Shown: positions 36,703-45,199 of the stretch, piece by piece
Numbering within the stretch: position 1 is the stretch's first letter
How the letters are laid out: every line of letters starts with the position of its first letter
Assembly (NCBI GenBank): GCA_029027985.1
Contig: CP119076.1
Location: 682,001-746,000, forward strand
DNA: 64,000 bases
Origin: Klebsiella aerogenes
Lineage (GTDB): Bacteria; Pseudomonadota; Gammaproteobacteria; Enterobacterales; Enterobacteriaceae
Reading direction: 5' to 3'
Translations under genes and position numbers: made by a program
Notes under the pieces: generated by a model
What the model was told of the DNA's origin: nothing
Seen by the model: only the letters and a program-made list of their open reading frames with translations
The model's database searches: none

Positions 36703-37305
36703 TTAGTAACCGACTTTGTAGACCCGTCCGCTTTGGATCCCTTCCACGCTACGACGGTAGGCCAGCGCGACCGTTGCCGCCGGTACGCTGACAAAACCAG
36801 GGAAGAAACCGTCATAGGCTTCGGCGGATTCGCTCAGCACGGTAGGGCTTATCAGGTTGATGCGGATCCCACGCGGCAGTTCGCAGGCGGCGGCGCGGAT
36901 GAAGCCCGCCAGCCCGGCGTTGACGGTAGTGGCATTCACCCCCTGGGCGATTGGCTCATCGGCGACGATACCGCTGATAAGGGTGATCGAACCGCCGTCG
37001 TTGAGGTAATGCTGGCCGGTGAGGGCAAGGCGAATTTGTCCTAACAGTTTATCCTGCAGCCCCTGCTCGAAATCGTGGTCGGTCATCGTGCTGAGCGGGC
37101 CAAAGTACAGATTGCCGGTTGCCGAGACGATGGCATCGACCGGGCCAATTTTTTCAAACAACGCCTGCACGCTGTGCTGCGAGGTGATGTCGACCTGCTC
37201 GTCGCCGTGGGTGCGGCCGACGCGAATAACCTCATGTTGACGACTGAGCTCTTCTGTAACTGCACGGCCGACGGTACCGCTGGCGCCAATAACGATAATT
37301 TTCAT
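36703..37305 (-). CDS. Atypical short-chain dehydrogenase/reductase
   Basis: The 200-aa Rossmann protein has the cofactor motif GASGTVG at 7-13 and Asp39 in QVDIT. The catalytic Ser region is present (LISGIVAD, S111), but at the place of YxxxK it reads ATTVN (125-129), so the usual Tyr and Lys are absent. It may use other residues or act as a NAD(P)-binding regulator. ATG 37305 is preferred to 37335 for its upstream GGAGTCC. It is divergent from a LysR gene with a 98-bp gap, the common LysR-SDR pair. Confidence 0.82.
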   Translation of the reverse strand: MKIIVIGASGTVGRAVTEELSRQHEVIRVGRTHGDEQVDITSQHSVQALFEKIGPVDAIVSATGNLYFGPLSTMTDHDFEQGLQDKLLGQIRLALTGQHYLNDGGSITLISGIVADEPIAQGVNATTVNAGLAGFIRAAACELPRGIRINLISPTVLSESAEAYDGFFPGFVSVPAATVALAYRRSVEGIQSGRVYKVGY

Positions 37306-37403
37306 CGCGGACTCCTTAGTGAAGTGAGTCTCCATTCTTTAATTAATCGATTGTCGGATAAACTGGCTAAAAGTTAGATGATTACTAACCAGAGGTTTGC
37401 AAT

Positions 37404-38300
37404 ATGGATAAGCTGCGTGGAATGGAGACATTTGTCGCGGTCGTGGAGTGCGGCAGTTTTACCGGCGCGGCGGCGCGTCTGGAGATGTCGGCGGTGATGG
37501 TCGGCAAATATATCGCTTTAATCGAAGGCCAGCTTGGTACCCGGCTGCTGGAGCGAAATACCCGTCGGCAAAGCCTGACCGATGCCGGGCGGGTTTATTT
37601 TGATGAAGCCAGGCGGGTGCTTGAGCAGGTGGCAATTGCCGAGCGTTCGGTTGAACGGCTGCGGTTGGCGCCAGCCGGCACGTTACGGGTGAGCGCGCCG
37701 GTTTCCTTCGGCGCCAGCATTATTGCGCCGCTGACCGCCTCTTTCCTGCAGGCCTGGCCCGAGGTGCGCGTCGAGCTCGATTTGACGAACCGGATGGTAG
37801 ATCTGGTTGATGAAGGCATCGATCTGGCGATCCGCATCGGCGATATTCAGCGTACCGATCTGGTGGCTAAATACCTTGCGCCCTACCGCATGGCGATTTG
37901 CGCGGCGCCGGATTATCTGGCGCGCCACGGTACCCCGCAGTCGCCCGCGGATCTGGCCGGGCATCAGTGTCTGTCGCATACGGTGTGGACCGCGCGTAAC
38001 GAGTGGCGATTACCCGGCGCCGATGAAGAAGTGCGCTGGAAGCGCGATGCGGTGCTGCGCTGCAACGACGGCTACGCGCTGCGCATGGCGGCGGTAGCCG
38101 GGGCCGGGCTGTTGCTGCAGCCGGAAGTGCTGCTGGCGGAGGATTTTGCCAGCGGCCGACTGGTGCGTATTTTACAACACTACACTCCGCAGCCCAGGCC
38201 TATCCACCTGCTCTGGCGACAGGATCTGCGCCCGTTGCCAAAACTGACCCGCTTCGTCGAACATTTGTTAAAGGAAGTCAGCGGTATTTATAAGCTATGA
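37404..38300 (+). CDS. LysR-family regulator paired with the SDR
   Basis: The 298-aa protein has a winged helix at 1-60 (DKLRGMETFVAVVECGSFTGAA, RLLERNTRRQSLTDAG) and an effector domain (PAGTLRVSAPVSFG, DLAIRIGDI, AVAGAGLLLQPEVL) of the CrgA/DsdC-like clade. It probably controls the divergent SDR gene and itself. Effector unknown. Confidence 0.87.
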   Translation: MDKLRGMETFVAVVECGSFTGAAARLEMSAVMVGKYIALIEGQLGTRLLERNTRRQSLTDAGRVYFDEARRVLEQVAIAERSVERLRLAPAGTLRVSAPVSFGASIIAPLTASFLQAWPEVRVELDLTNRMVDLVDEGIDLAIRIGDIQRTDLVAKYLAPYRMAICAAPDYLARHGTPQSPADLAGHQCLSHTVWTARNEWRLPGADEEVRWKRDAVLRCNDGYALRMAAVAGAGLLLQPEVLLAEDFASGRLVRILQHYTPQPRPIHLLWRQDLRPLPKLTRFVEHLLKEVSGIYKL

Positions 38301-38354
38301 TTATCGGGTCTGATGAAAGTATTCATCGTGAAACAGTAATGGAGGTATGGATAG

Positions 38355-38804
38355 ATGGGATTATTAAGTTTTGTGAAAGAAGCGGGCGAGAAGATCTGGG
38401 ATGCCGTATCTGGCGGCAGCAAGGAAGATCAGGCCGACAAGCTGAAAAAACATATTGATAGTCTTAACCTGCCTGGCGCCGAAAACGTCAATATTGCCGT
38501 AGCGGACGATGGTACCGCGACGATCACAGGCGACGTCGGTTCACAGGAAGATAAGGAAAAAATTCTGGTGGCGGTCGGTAATGTCACCGGGATTGGGCAG
38601 GTCAACGATAGCGTTACTGTGACGCAGAGCGGGGCGGAAAGCCGTTACTACACGGTCAAATCCGGCGATACCCTGAGCGCCATCTCGAAAACGATGTATG
38701 GATCCGCCAATGACTATCAGCGTATTTTTGACGCCAATAAGCCGATGCTGAAGCACCCTGATAAGATCTATCCGGGGCAAGTACTGATTATCCCGGCGAA
38801 GTAA
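38355..38804 (+). CDS. Kbp/YgaU-like BON-LysM protein
   Basis: The 149-aa protein has the same length and layout as E. coli Kbp (YgaU): N-terminal [20 protein letters not shown] domain (about 22-88, [32 protein letters not shown]) and LysM domain (about 98-147, [25 protein letters not shown]). E. coli Kbp is a cytoplasmic potassium-binding stress protein. The locus differs from the E. coli ygaU neighbourhood, so this may be a second copy. It precedes a YidB-like gene by 43 bp. Confidence 0.85.
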   Translation: MGLLSFVKEAGEKIWDAVSGGSKEDQADKLKKHIDSLNLPGAENVNIAVADDGTATITGDVGSQEDKEKILVAVGNVTGIGQVNDSVTVTQSGAESRYYTVKSGDTLSAISKTMYGSANDYQRIFDANKPMLKHPDKIYPGQVLIIPAK

Positions 38805-38847
38805 GCCGCGAATCAGGGATTAATAACCACGTTTTATGGAGTCTGCA

Positions 38848-39243
38848 ATGGGATTATTAGATCAAATCGGCGGCATGCTTGGCGGGCAGGCCGGGAAAGC
38901 TGAACAACTTCAGGCGATCATGACCTGGATTGAACAGCAGGGTGGTATCCAGGGCATTATGGATAAATTCCGCAACGGCGGCTTAGGTGAAATCGTCGAG
39001 TCATGGATTAGCCAGCAGAGTAATATGTCGGTGAACAGCGAGCAGATCACCTCGGTGTTCGGTTCGCCGGCCCTGCAGGATCTTGGCGCGAAACTGGGCG
39101 TCGATTCACAAACCGCCTCATCGCTGATTGCCGAATATCTGCCAAAAATCGTCGATGGCCTGTCGCCGCAGGGCGAGGCGCCAGCTCAGGGCGACCTGGT
39201 TTCCGCCGGGCTTAATCTGCTGAAAGGTAAGTTATTTGGTTAA
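38848..39243 (+). CDS. YidB-like (DUF937) protein
   Basis: The 131-aa protein resembles E. coli YidB: GLLDQIGGMLGG, IEQQGGIQGIMDKFRNGGLG, LGVDSQTASSLIAEYLPKIVDGLSPQGE and the end LLKGKLFG. ATG 38848 follows ATGGAG; an in-frame start at 38836 is less likely. Function is unknown. Pairing with a BON-LysM gene suggests a stress or envelope-associated two-gene unit. Confidence 0.85.
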   Translation: MGLLDQIGGMLGGQAGKAEQLQAIMTWIEQQGGIQGIMDKFRNGGLGEIVESWISQQSNMSVNSEQITSVFGSPALQDLGAKLGVDSQTASSLIAEYLPKIVDGLSPQGEAPAQGDLVSAGLNLLKGKLFG

Positions 39244-39278
39244 ACGCCTGCCGTTTAAGTATTAACTTACCGAAACCT

Positions 39279-39304
39279 ACGGGCCGAATAGCGGCCCGTT
39301 TTTT
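39279..39304 (+). terminator. Intrinsic terminator after the YidB-like gene
   Basis: Eight-bp stem ACGGGCCG/CGGCCCGT with loop AATAG, then six T. The rest of the 332-bp gap (39244-39575) is AT-rich and contains only the leader of the next permease gene. Confidence 0.9.
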
Positions 39305-39575
39305 ATTAAAAACCATAAATTCACCGGCTGACAATTCATTATTCTGCAGCGCTTGTCGCTACGTTGGAAATATCATTATTTAATCTGACATACGCTGGTG
39401 CGATAATTTTTTGTGATATTTATCGATATGCTGGCGGGCTAATTATTATTTTTATTCCTATTAGCCATAAACAAAGTAATTTACCCTTTTGGCAAACAAT
39501 GCGCATTATCTCCAAAACATAAAAACACCTGCACATCACAACCATTATTTATGGTTCCTGACTTTGGAGAATGCT

Positions 39576-40985
39576 ATGCCGACCAAAGAATCATCGCCGC
39601 CGCTTATTGAGAAGCACACTATTGGCTATATTCCGCCAGAAGACCGCCACGGTAAAACCCGCGATCTTTTTACCCTATGGTTTGGCGGTAATATCGCGCC
39701 GCTACCGATCGTCACCGGTGCGCTGGGGGTACAGATATTTCATCTGAATCTCCTGTGGGGAGTGACGGCGATTTTAGTCGGCCATTTGGTTGGCGGGGCG
39801 CTGATGGCGCTGCACTCCGCCCAGGGGCCGCAGATGGGGATCCCGCAGATGATCCAAAGCCGGGCGCAGTTCGGATCTTTCGGCTCGCTGCTGGTGGTGG
39901 CGATCGCCGGGGTGATGTACGTTGGCTTTTTCGCCTCGAATATCGTATTGGCCGGGCAGTCGCTACACGGCATCGCCCCCGCCGTCCCGCTGCCGGTGGG
40001 CATCGTGATTGGCGCGGTCGGATCCTGTGTGATTGGCATTATTGGCTACCGATGTATCCATATTCTTAACCGGATCGGGACCTGGGTGCTGGGCATCGGC
40101 ATTATGGTCGGTTTTGGCTACATCTTTACCCATCTGCATACCGCCGATTTCTTAACTCGTGGCGGTTTTTCCTTCTCGGGCTGGTTGGCCACCGTGTCGC
40201 TGGCGGCGCTATGGCAGATCGCCTTCGCTCCGTATGTCTCTGATTATTCGCGCTACCTGCCAGCGGATGTCCCTGTCGCCGCCACTTTCTGGACCACCTA
40301 TCTTGGCTCGACGCTGGGCTCCAGCCTGTCGTTTATTTTCGGCGCGGTGGCGGTGCTGGCGACGCCAGTGGGGCTCGAAACCATGGATGCGGTGAAGCTG
40401 GCGACCGGCACTATTGGTCCGCTGATGTTGGTGCTGTTCCTGCTGAGCGTGATTAGCCATAACGCTCTCAATCTGTATGGCGCGGTGATGTCGGTGATCA
40501 CCCTGGTGCAGACCTTCCTGTGGCGCTGGATCCCCGGTAGCCGCAGCCGCGCGCTGCTGTCGGTCATCGTACTTATTTGCTGCGTAGTGGCGGCGATCTT
40601 CGCCTCGGCGGACTTTATCAGCCACTTTATCGACCTGGTATTGGCCCTGCTGGTGGTGCTGGTGCCGTGGACCGCGATCAACCTGATCGACTTCTACGCC
40701 ATCCACAAAGGCAAATACGATATTCAATCGATCTTTCAGGTCGATGGCGGTATTTATGGCCGTTATAACCCGCACGCGTTGCTGGCCTATGCCATCGGGA
40801 TCCTGGTGCAAATTCCGTTCATGAATACCCCGCTGTACGTTGGCCCGGTCTCGGCGTGGTTTAACGGTGCCGATCTCTCCTGGCTGGTCGGACTGCTGGT
40901 GACCTCGCCGCTGTACTACTGGTTGGCGAGCCGCGATAGCGCCTGGCGCCGCCGTCAGCTTGGCCTTAAGCAGGCGATGGATTAA
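39576..40985 (+). CDS. NCS1-family transporter, third copy
   Basis: The 469-aa, about 12-helix permease is very like the cluster A permease (RHGKTRDLFTLWFGGNIAPL, SAQGPQMGIPQMIQSRAQFG, FAPYVSDYSRYLP, PWTAINLIDFYAI). ATG 39576 follows TTGGAGA; the frame open from 39489 is noncoding leader. It stands alone, tail-to-tail with an AraC regulator with no gap. It may be an additional importer for the same class of heterocycles as clusters A and B. Confidence 0.88.
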   Translation: MPTKESSPPLIEKHTIGYIPPEDRHGKTRDLFTLWFGGNIAPLPIVTGALGVQIFHLNLLWGVTAILVGHLVGGALMALHSAQGPQMGIPQMIQSRAQFGSFGSLLVVAIAGVMYVGFFASNIVLAGQSLHGIAPAVPLPVGIVIGAVGSCVIGIIGYRCIHILNRIGTWVLGIGIMVGFGYIFTHLHTADFLTRGGFSFSGWLATVSLAALWQIAFAPYVSDYSRYLPADVPVAATFWTTYLGSTLGSSLSFIFGAVAVLATPVGLETMDAVKLATGTIGPLMLVLFLLSVISHNALNLYGAVMSVITLVQTFLWRWIPGSRSRALLSVIVLICCVVAAIFASADFISHFIDLVLALLVVLVPWTAINLIDFYAIHKGKYDIQSIFQVDGGIYGRYNPHALLAYAIGILVQIPFMNTPLYVGPVSAWFNGADLSWLVGLLVTSPLYYWLASRDSAWRRRQLGLKQAMD

Positions 40986-41840
40986 CTATAAAGCGGAGCG
41001 CCGCTGGCTGGCCTTACGATACTGCAGCGGCGTCTGACGCATCATCTTTTTAAAGCAAGTGATGAAATAGCTCACCTCGCTAAATCCCACCGCCAGCGCA
41101 ATGGCATCTATATTTTCGTCGCTGTTGCGCAGGAGATCGCAACTGCGCTTTATGCGCCGGGTCAGCAAATATTCGTGGATGCTGCCGCCAGTTTGCTGGC
41201 GGAAAACCCGCGAGGTGTAACTGCGCGATAGCCCCAGGTCGAAGGCCAGCCGGTTGAGAGAAAATTTACTGGCGTAGTGGGTCTCTACCCAGCTCATGAT
41301 CCGCGAGGCGGCGGTCTGCTGGCGTGGTGGATAAGACGGTGGTTGCTCAGGCAGAAACGCCATCAGTTGCATCACCAGAAAAGCCACTTCGCAAGCCGGG
41401 GTCTGTTCATTTCCTCCGATTTGATGAAACTGCGCGAGGATCCTTTCGATAAATGCCGCGTGTTCGCTGAGGTCATAGATTTGCGCCGGTAAATTGCTGG
41501 CGGCCAGCGCAGCGAACTGGGCCTGATGGCGTGGAAAGGCGCTGAGCGCGCTGTCGACGACCGACTGCTCAATGTGCATGGTGGTGCGGTGATAAGGGTT
41601 CTTATCGCTATGATCGACCTGCACTTTGTGTAACCGGAAGGGAGGGAAGATAAATAACCGCCCCGGGCGCGCGGTGTAATGCTGATTATCCACCACCACG
41701 ATGCCGTAGCCGCTGGAAATATAAAGAAATTCAACGCACTGGTGCCAGTGATAGTAAATCGCGCTGGTGGTATACATGCGATTAAAAGAAATCGCTCGCT
41801 TATCGAGCGTAATGCGTTCCAGCAGTTGCGTCTCGCTCAT
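40986..41840 (-). CDS. AraC-family regulator of the uronide cluster
   Basis: The 284-aa regulator has an N-terminal cupin sensor (about 15-160: YHWHQCVEFLYISSGYG, GRLFIFPPFRLHKV) and a C-terminal double helix-turn-helix (about 185-280: FSLNRLAFDLGLSRSYTSRVF, IDAIALAVGFSEVSYFITCF). Its stop abuts the stop of the NCS1 gene. It is divergent from the DUF2264-MFS-GH88 operon, which it probably activates in response to a sugar; control of the permease is less likely by orientation. Confidence 0.86.
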   Translation of the reverse strand: MSETQLLERITLDKRAISFNRMYTTSAIYYHWHQCVEFLYISSGYGIVVVDNQHYTARPGRLFIFPPFRLHKVQVDHSDKNPYHRTTMHIEQSVVDSALSAFPRHQAQFAALAASNLPAQIYDLSEHAAFIERILAQFHQIGGNEQTPACEVAFLVMQLMAFLPEQPPSYPPRQQTAASRIMSWVETHYASKFSLNRLAFDLGLSRSYTSRVFRQQTGGSIHEYLLTRRIKRSCDLLRNSDENIDAIALAVGFSEVSYFITCFKKMMRQTPLQYRKASQRRSAL

Positions 41841-41943
41841 TTTCCCCCCCAGGACAATAGATTTAAATTTTTACGCCATCATTTGCAATTTATCCCCCGC
41901 GCCAGCGACAAAATCCAGTGAAAATGAAATGGCGGTTTAATTT

Positions 41944-41959
41944 TGTGAGTCCGCTCACT
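41944..41959. promoter_or_regulatory. Putative CRP site for the uronide operon
   Basis: TGTGA-GTCCGC-TCACT matches TGTGA-N6-TCACA at nine of ten positions, in the 230-bp divergent region between the AraC gene and the DUF2264 operon. It predicts catabolite control. Confidence 0.7.
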
Positions 41960-42070
41960 CAGCGCCGCGAATAAAAGCGGTTACTCTTCATTCAGACGTC
42001 GCACGCGAAGCTTGATAAAAGCTAAATAACAATAACTTATGAATACCCTCGTGTTATACGGGAGGACCTT

Positions 42071-43909
42071 GTGCAACCTGAAAACATTAATCTGGATAAC
42101 CCACTGATAAGCCGGGAAGAGGTGCAGCGGCTGGTCAATGAATTGCTAAACGCGGTGGCGCCCTATTTTAAGCATGACGCCAGCCGTATTGATTTGGCGA
42201 ACTTTACCGCCCACTACGGCCAGCACGTGGCGAGCATGGAAACCTTTTCCCGCCTGCTATGGGGCGTGACGCCGTTGCTGGCCGGCGGTAGCGAGCCGCA
42301 GCAGTTCTCTTTCTATTTGCAGGCGATAAAAAATGGCACCAACCCGCAGCACGCCGATTATTGGGGTGAAGTCGCGCCTTACGATCAGCGAATCGTCGAG
42401 ATGGCGGCCTACGGGCTATTGCTGGCGTTGGCGGGCGAGACCGTACTGGCGCACTTCAATGAGGCGGAGAAAGCGAATTTATGGCGCTGGTTGAAGCAGT
42501 GCGAAACGCAGGATATCCCGGATAACAACTGGCACTTCTTTCCGATTCTGGTGCAGGTCGGCTTCCATCACAGCGGCATGCCGACTAACCCGCAAGCGCT
42601 GGAAGACCATTTTGCCGCCATGGAGCGCTACTATCTGGGCGATGGTTGGTACTCCGATGGCCCGGGTCGGCCGCGTGACTACTACATCTCGATGGGCTTC
42701 CATTTCTACGGCCTGATTTACGCGAAGCTGATGGCCGCTGTCGACCCGCAACGCTGCGCGGAGCTGCGCCGTCGGGCCGCGCGTTTCTCTACTGACTTCA
42801 TCCACTTCTTTGCCGACGACGGCGCGGCGATCCCATTTGGCCGCAGTCTGACCTACCGCTTTGCCGAGGCGGCGTTCTGGAGCGCGGCGGCCTTCGCCGG
42901 GCTGGAGGTCTTTTCGCCAGGGGTGATTAAGGGCATTGTTCTGCGCCACCTGCGCTGGTGGCTGAAGCAGCCGATGTTCGACCGCGACGGGGTACTGAGC
43001 GTCGGCTACAGCTACCCGAACCTGGCGATGGCGGAAGATTACAACGCGCCGGGTTCGCCGTACTGGGGGCTGAAAACCATGCTGGTGCTGGCGTTAGGCG
43101 AAGATGATGCCTTCTGGCAGGCGACAGAACTGCCGCTGCCGCCGCTGGCCGCGCAGCACACGATCGCCCATGCGGATCAGGTGGTGGTTCATCAGGCCGA
43201 TCATCTGTGGATGCTGACTTCCGGCCAGCTGGAGTTGAACAACTTCGTTAATACCGAAGCGAAATACTGCAAATTTGCCTACTCCGCTCGCTATGGTTTC
43301 ACTATCGAGCGCGGGCGCTATGGTCTGAACCATGCCGCCCCTGATTCGATGCTGCTGCTTGCCGAGAAGGATAACTACTGGCGCGGCCGTCGCGCATGCC
43401 AGAGCGTGATCACTGCCGATGGGACGATCTACAGCCGCTGGCTGCCGTGGCATGACGTGGTCATCGATAGCTGGTTGTTGGCGCTGGGCGACTGGCAGCT
43501 GCGTGTCCATCGTATCGATACGCCGCGCGCGCTGGATAGTGCCGAAGGCGGCTTTAGCCTGGCTAACCGCCCGCTACCACAGTCGCAGGAGGGGGATGGC
43601 GCTTGCTGGTTACGCAACGCCCGCGATGCGTCCGCGATTTTTTGTTTACACCCGCTCTCCCGCCGGGGTGAAACGGTGCTGACGCCGCCAAACAGCAATC
43701 TACTGTTCGCGGAGCGCGCGGCGGTGCCGGTGTTGCGCGGTGAACTCGACGTTGGCGTTCATCTGTTGATCAGCGCGGTGTGGGCGGGCAATGCCGCCGA
43801 CTTCGATCCGCAACAATGTCCACAGGCCCTCATTAGCGATGGCGCGGTACGCTTTGTGACGGCACAGGAAGAAACCACGCTCGTTCTGGCCCCGGAGGCA
43901 TCGCTATGA
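42071..43909 (+). CDS. DUF2264 family protein (putative polysaccharide/uronide-processing enzyme)
   Basis: The 612-aa soluble protein starts at GTG 42071, directly after GGAGGACCTT. The N-terminal two-thirds is an alpha/alpha barrel typical of DUF2264 (NNWHFFPILVQVGF, YYLGDGWYSDGPGRPRDYYISMGFHFYGL, YSYPNLAMAEDYNAPGSPYWGLK), and the C-terminus is a beta-rich domain. The fold is like heparinase II/III and glycoside hydrolase toroids. No signal peptide is seen, so it acts in the cytoplasm on imported oligosaccharides. It shares a 4-bp overlap (ATGA) with the transporter gene. Confidence 0.83.
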   Translation: MQPENINLDNPLISREEVQRLVNELLNAVAPYFKHDASRIDLANFTAHYGQHVASMETFSRLLWGVTPLLAGGSEPQQFSFYLQAIKNGTNPQHADYWGEVAPYDQRIVEMAAYGLLLALAGETVLAHFNEAEKANLWRWLKQCETQDIPDNNWHFFPILVQVGFHHSGMPTNPQALEDHFAAMERYYLGDGWYSDGPGRPRDYYISMGFHFYGLIYAKLMAAVDPQRCAELRRRAARFSTDFIHFFADDGAAIPFGRSLTYRFAEAAFWSAAAFAGLEVFSPGVIKGIVLRHLRWWLKQPMFDRDGVLSVGYSYPNLAMAEDYNAPGSPYWGLKTMLVLALGEDDAFWQATELPLPPLAAQHTIAHADQVVVHQADHLWMLTSGQLELNNFVNTEAKYCKFAYSARYGFTIERGRYGLNHAAPDSMLLLAEKDNYWRGRRACQSVITADGTIYSRWLPWHDVVIDSWLLALGDWQLRVHRIDTPRALDSAEGGFSLANRPLPQSQEGDGACWLRNARDASAIFCLHPLSRRGETVLTPPNSNLLFAERAAVPVLRGELDVGVHLLISAVWAGNAADFDPQQCPQALISDGAVRFVTAQEETTLVLAPEASL

Positions 43910-45186
43910 GCACATCATCGTCCGTACGCGCCGCGCAGTACAAAATGAGTACCTTCATTTTTCTCTACTTCTTCACCTGGTCATCCAGTTTTGGCCTGTA
44001 TGCCTTGTGGCTGAGCCAGAAGGTTGGCCTGGATAGCATCACCATCGGCAGCGTGTTCGCCATCAACGGCGTCTTCGCGGTCATCCTGAAGCCGGTGTAT
44101 GGCTACATCATGGACAAAATCGGCATGAGCAAGTGGTTGCTCTATTTTGTCTGCGCGATTTCCGCGCTGATGGCGCCGTTCTTCGCGCTGATTTACCAAC
44201 CGCTGCTGCAAAGCCATGCGATGCTGGGGATTATCATCGGCGCGTTATATCTGAGTCTTGGCTGGTACGCCGGGGTGGCGGCTTCGGAATCGTATGCCGA
44301 TCGCTTTAGCCGCCTGTACGGGCTGGAGTTTGGCCGCATCAGAATGTGGGGTTCGCTGGGGTGGGCGATGGCGGCATCGGTATCCGGGTTGCTGTTTAAC
44401 TTCACGCCGCTGGCTAACTTCTTGCTCAGCAGCGGCACCTCCGTCCTGATGCTGCTGGTGCTGATTAGCCTCAAAATCGGCGATGAGCAGCTGCGCAATA
44501 ACAGCGTCATCTCCGCGAATAAAATTGTCTTTGCCGATGTCATCCTGCTGTTGAAGAACCGTAAGTTCTGGATGTTCAGCCTCTACGTCGCGGGCGTCGC
44601 ATGGATGATGTTTATCGCCGAGCAGCAGTTCCCGCGCTACTTCGTGTCGTTCTTCGCTACCAAAGAGCAGGGTAACGCCTGGTATGGCTATCTGAGCACC
44701 GTCCAGTCGGGGATGGAGTTCGTGATGATGATGTTTATCCCCTGGCTGGTGAACCATTACGGCGCCAAGCGAGGCCTGCTGTTTTGCGGCTGTGTGGTGG
44801 GCGCGCGGCTGATTGCCTCCGGCCTGACCAGTGACCCGATCGTTATCTCAATCATCAAACCGTTTTATGGCGTCGAAATTGCGCTGCTGCTCATTTCGGT
44901 CTTCAAATATATTGCCGAGCACTTCAACCGCCGGGTCAACGCGACGATGTATTTGCTGGGTTACCAGGCGATGATTTATGTCGGCTCGATTGTGGTCGCA
45001 CCGCCTGCGGGTTACCTGTACGACAAGATCGGTTTTGAGCATACCTATCTGCTGATGGGCTGCTGCGCCCTGACATTCACGCTGATTTCCGCCTTTACGC
45101 TCTCGCGCTGCCAGTCGAAGCGCGATGAATCACGATCCTTTGATCCGGCTTTAGATACCGCCTCGGTTGAACCGGCCAAACATTAA
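43906..45186 (+). CDS. LacY-like oligosaccharide:H+ symporter (MFS)
   Basis: The 426-aa protein has 12 helices and resembles the OHS branch of MFS that includes LacY and RafB (FFFTWSSSFGLYALWLSQKVG-like start, INGVFAVILKPVYGYIMDKIG, RIRMWGSLGWAMAAS, CALTFTLISAF). It overlaps the DUF2264 gene by 4 bp. With GH88 downstream, the cargo is probably an unsaturated-uronate di- or oligosaccharide from pectin, heparin-like or other uronate-bearing polymers. Confidence 0.86.
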   Translation: MSTSSSVRAAQYKMSTFIFLYFFTWSSSFGLYALWLSQKVGLDSITIGSVFAINGVFAVILKPVYGYIMDKIGMSKWLLYFVCAISALMAPFFALIYQPLLQSHAMLGIIIGALYLSLGWYAGVAASESYADRFSRLYGLEFGRIRMWGSLGWAMAASVSGLLFNFTPLANFLLSSGTSVLMLLVLISLKIGDEQLRNNSVISANKIVFADVILLLKNRKFWMFSLYVAGVAWMMFIAEQQFPRYFVSFFATKEQGNAWYGYLSTVQSGMEFVMMMFIPWLVNHYGAKRGLLFCGCVVGARLIASGLTSDPIVISIIKPFYGVEIALLLISVFKYIAEHFNRRVNATMYLLGYQAMIYVGSIVVAPPAGYLYDKIGFEHTYLLMGCCALTFTLISAFTLSRCQSKRDESRSFDPALDTASVEPAKH

Positions 45187-45199
45187 TTCAGGAGTTGTT

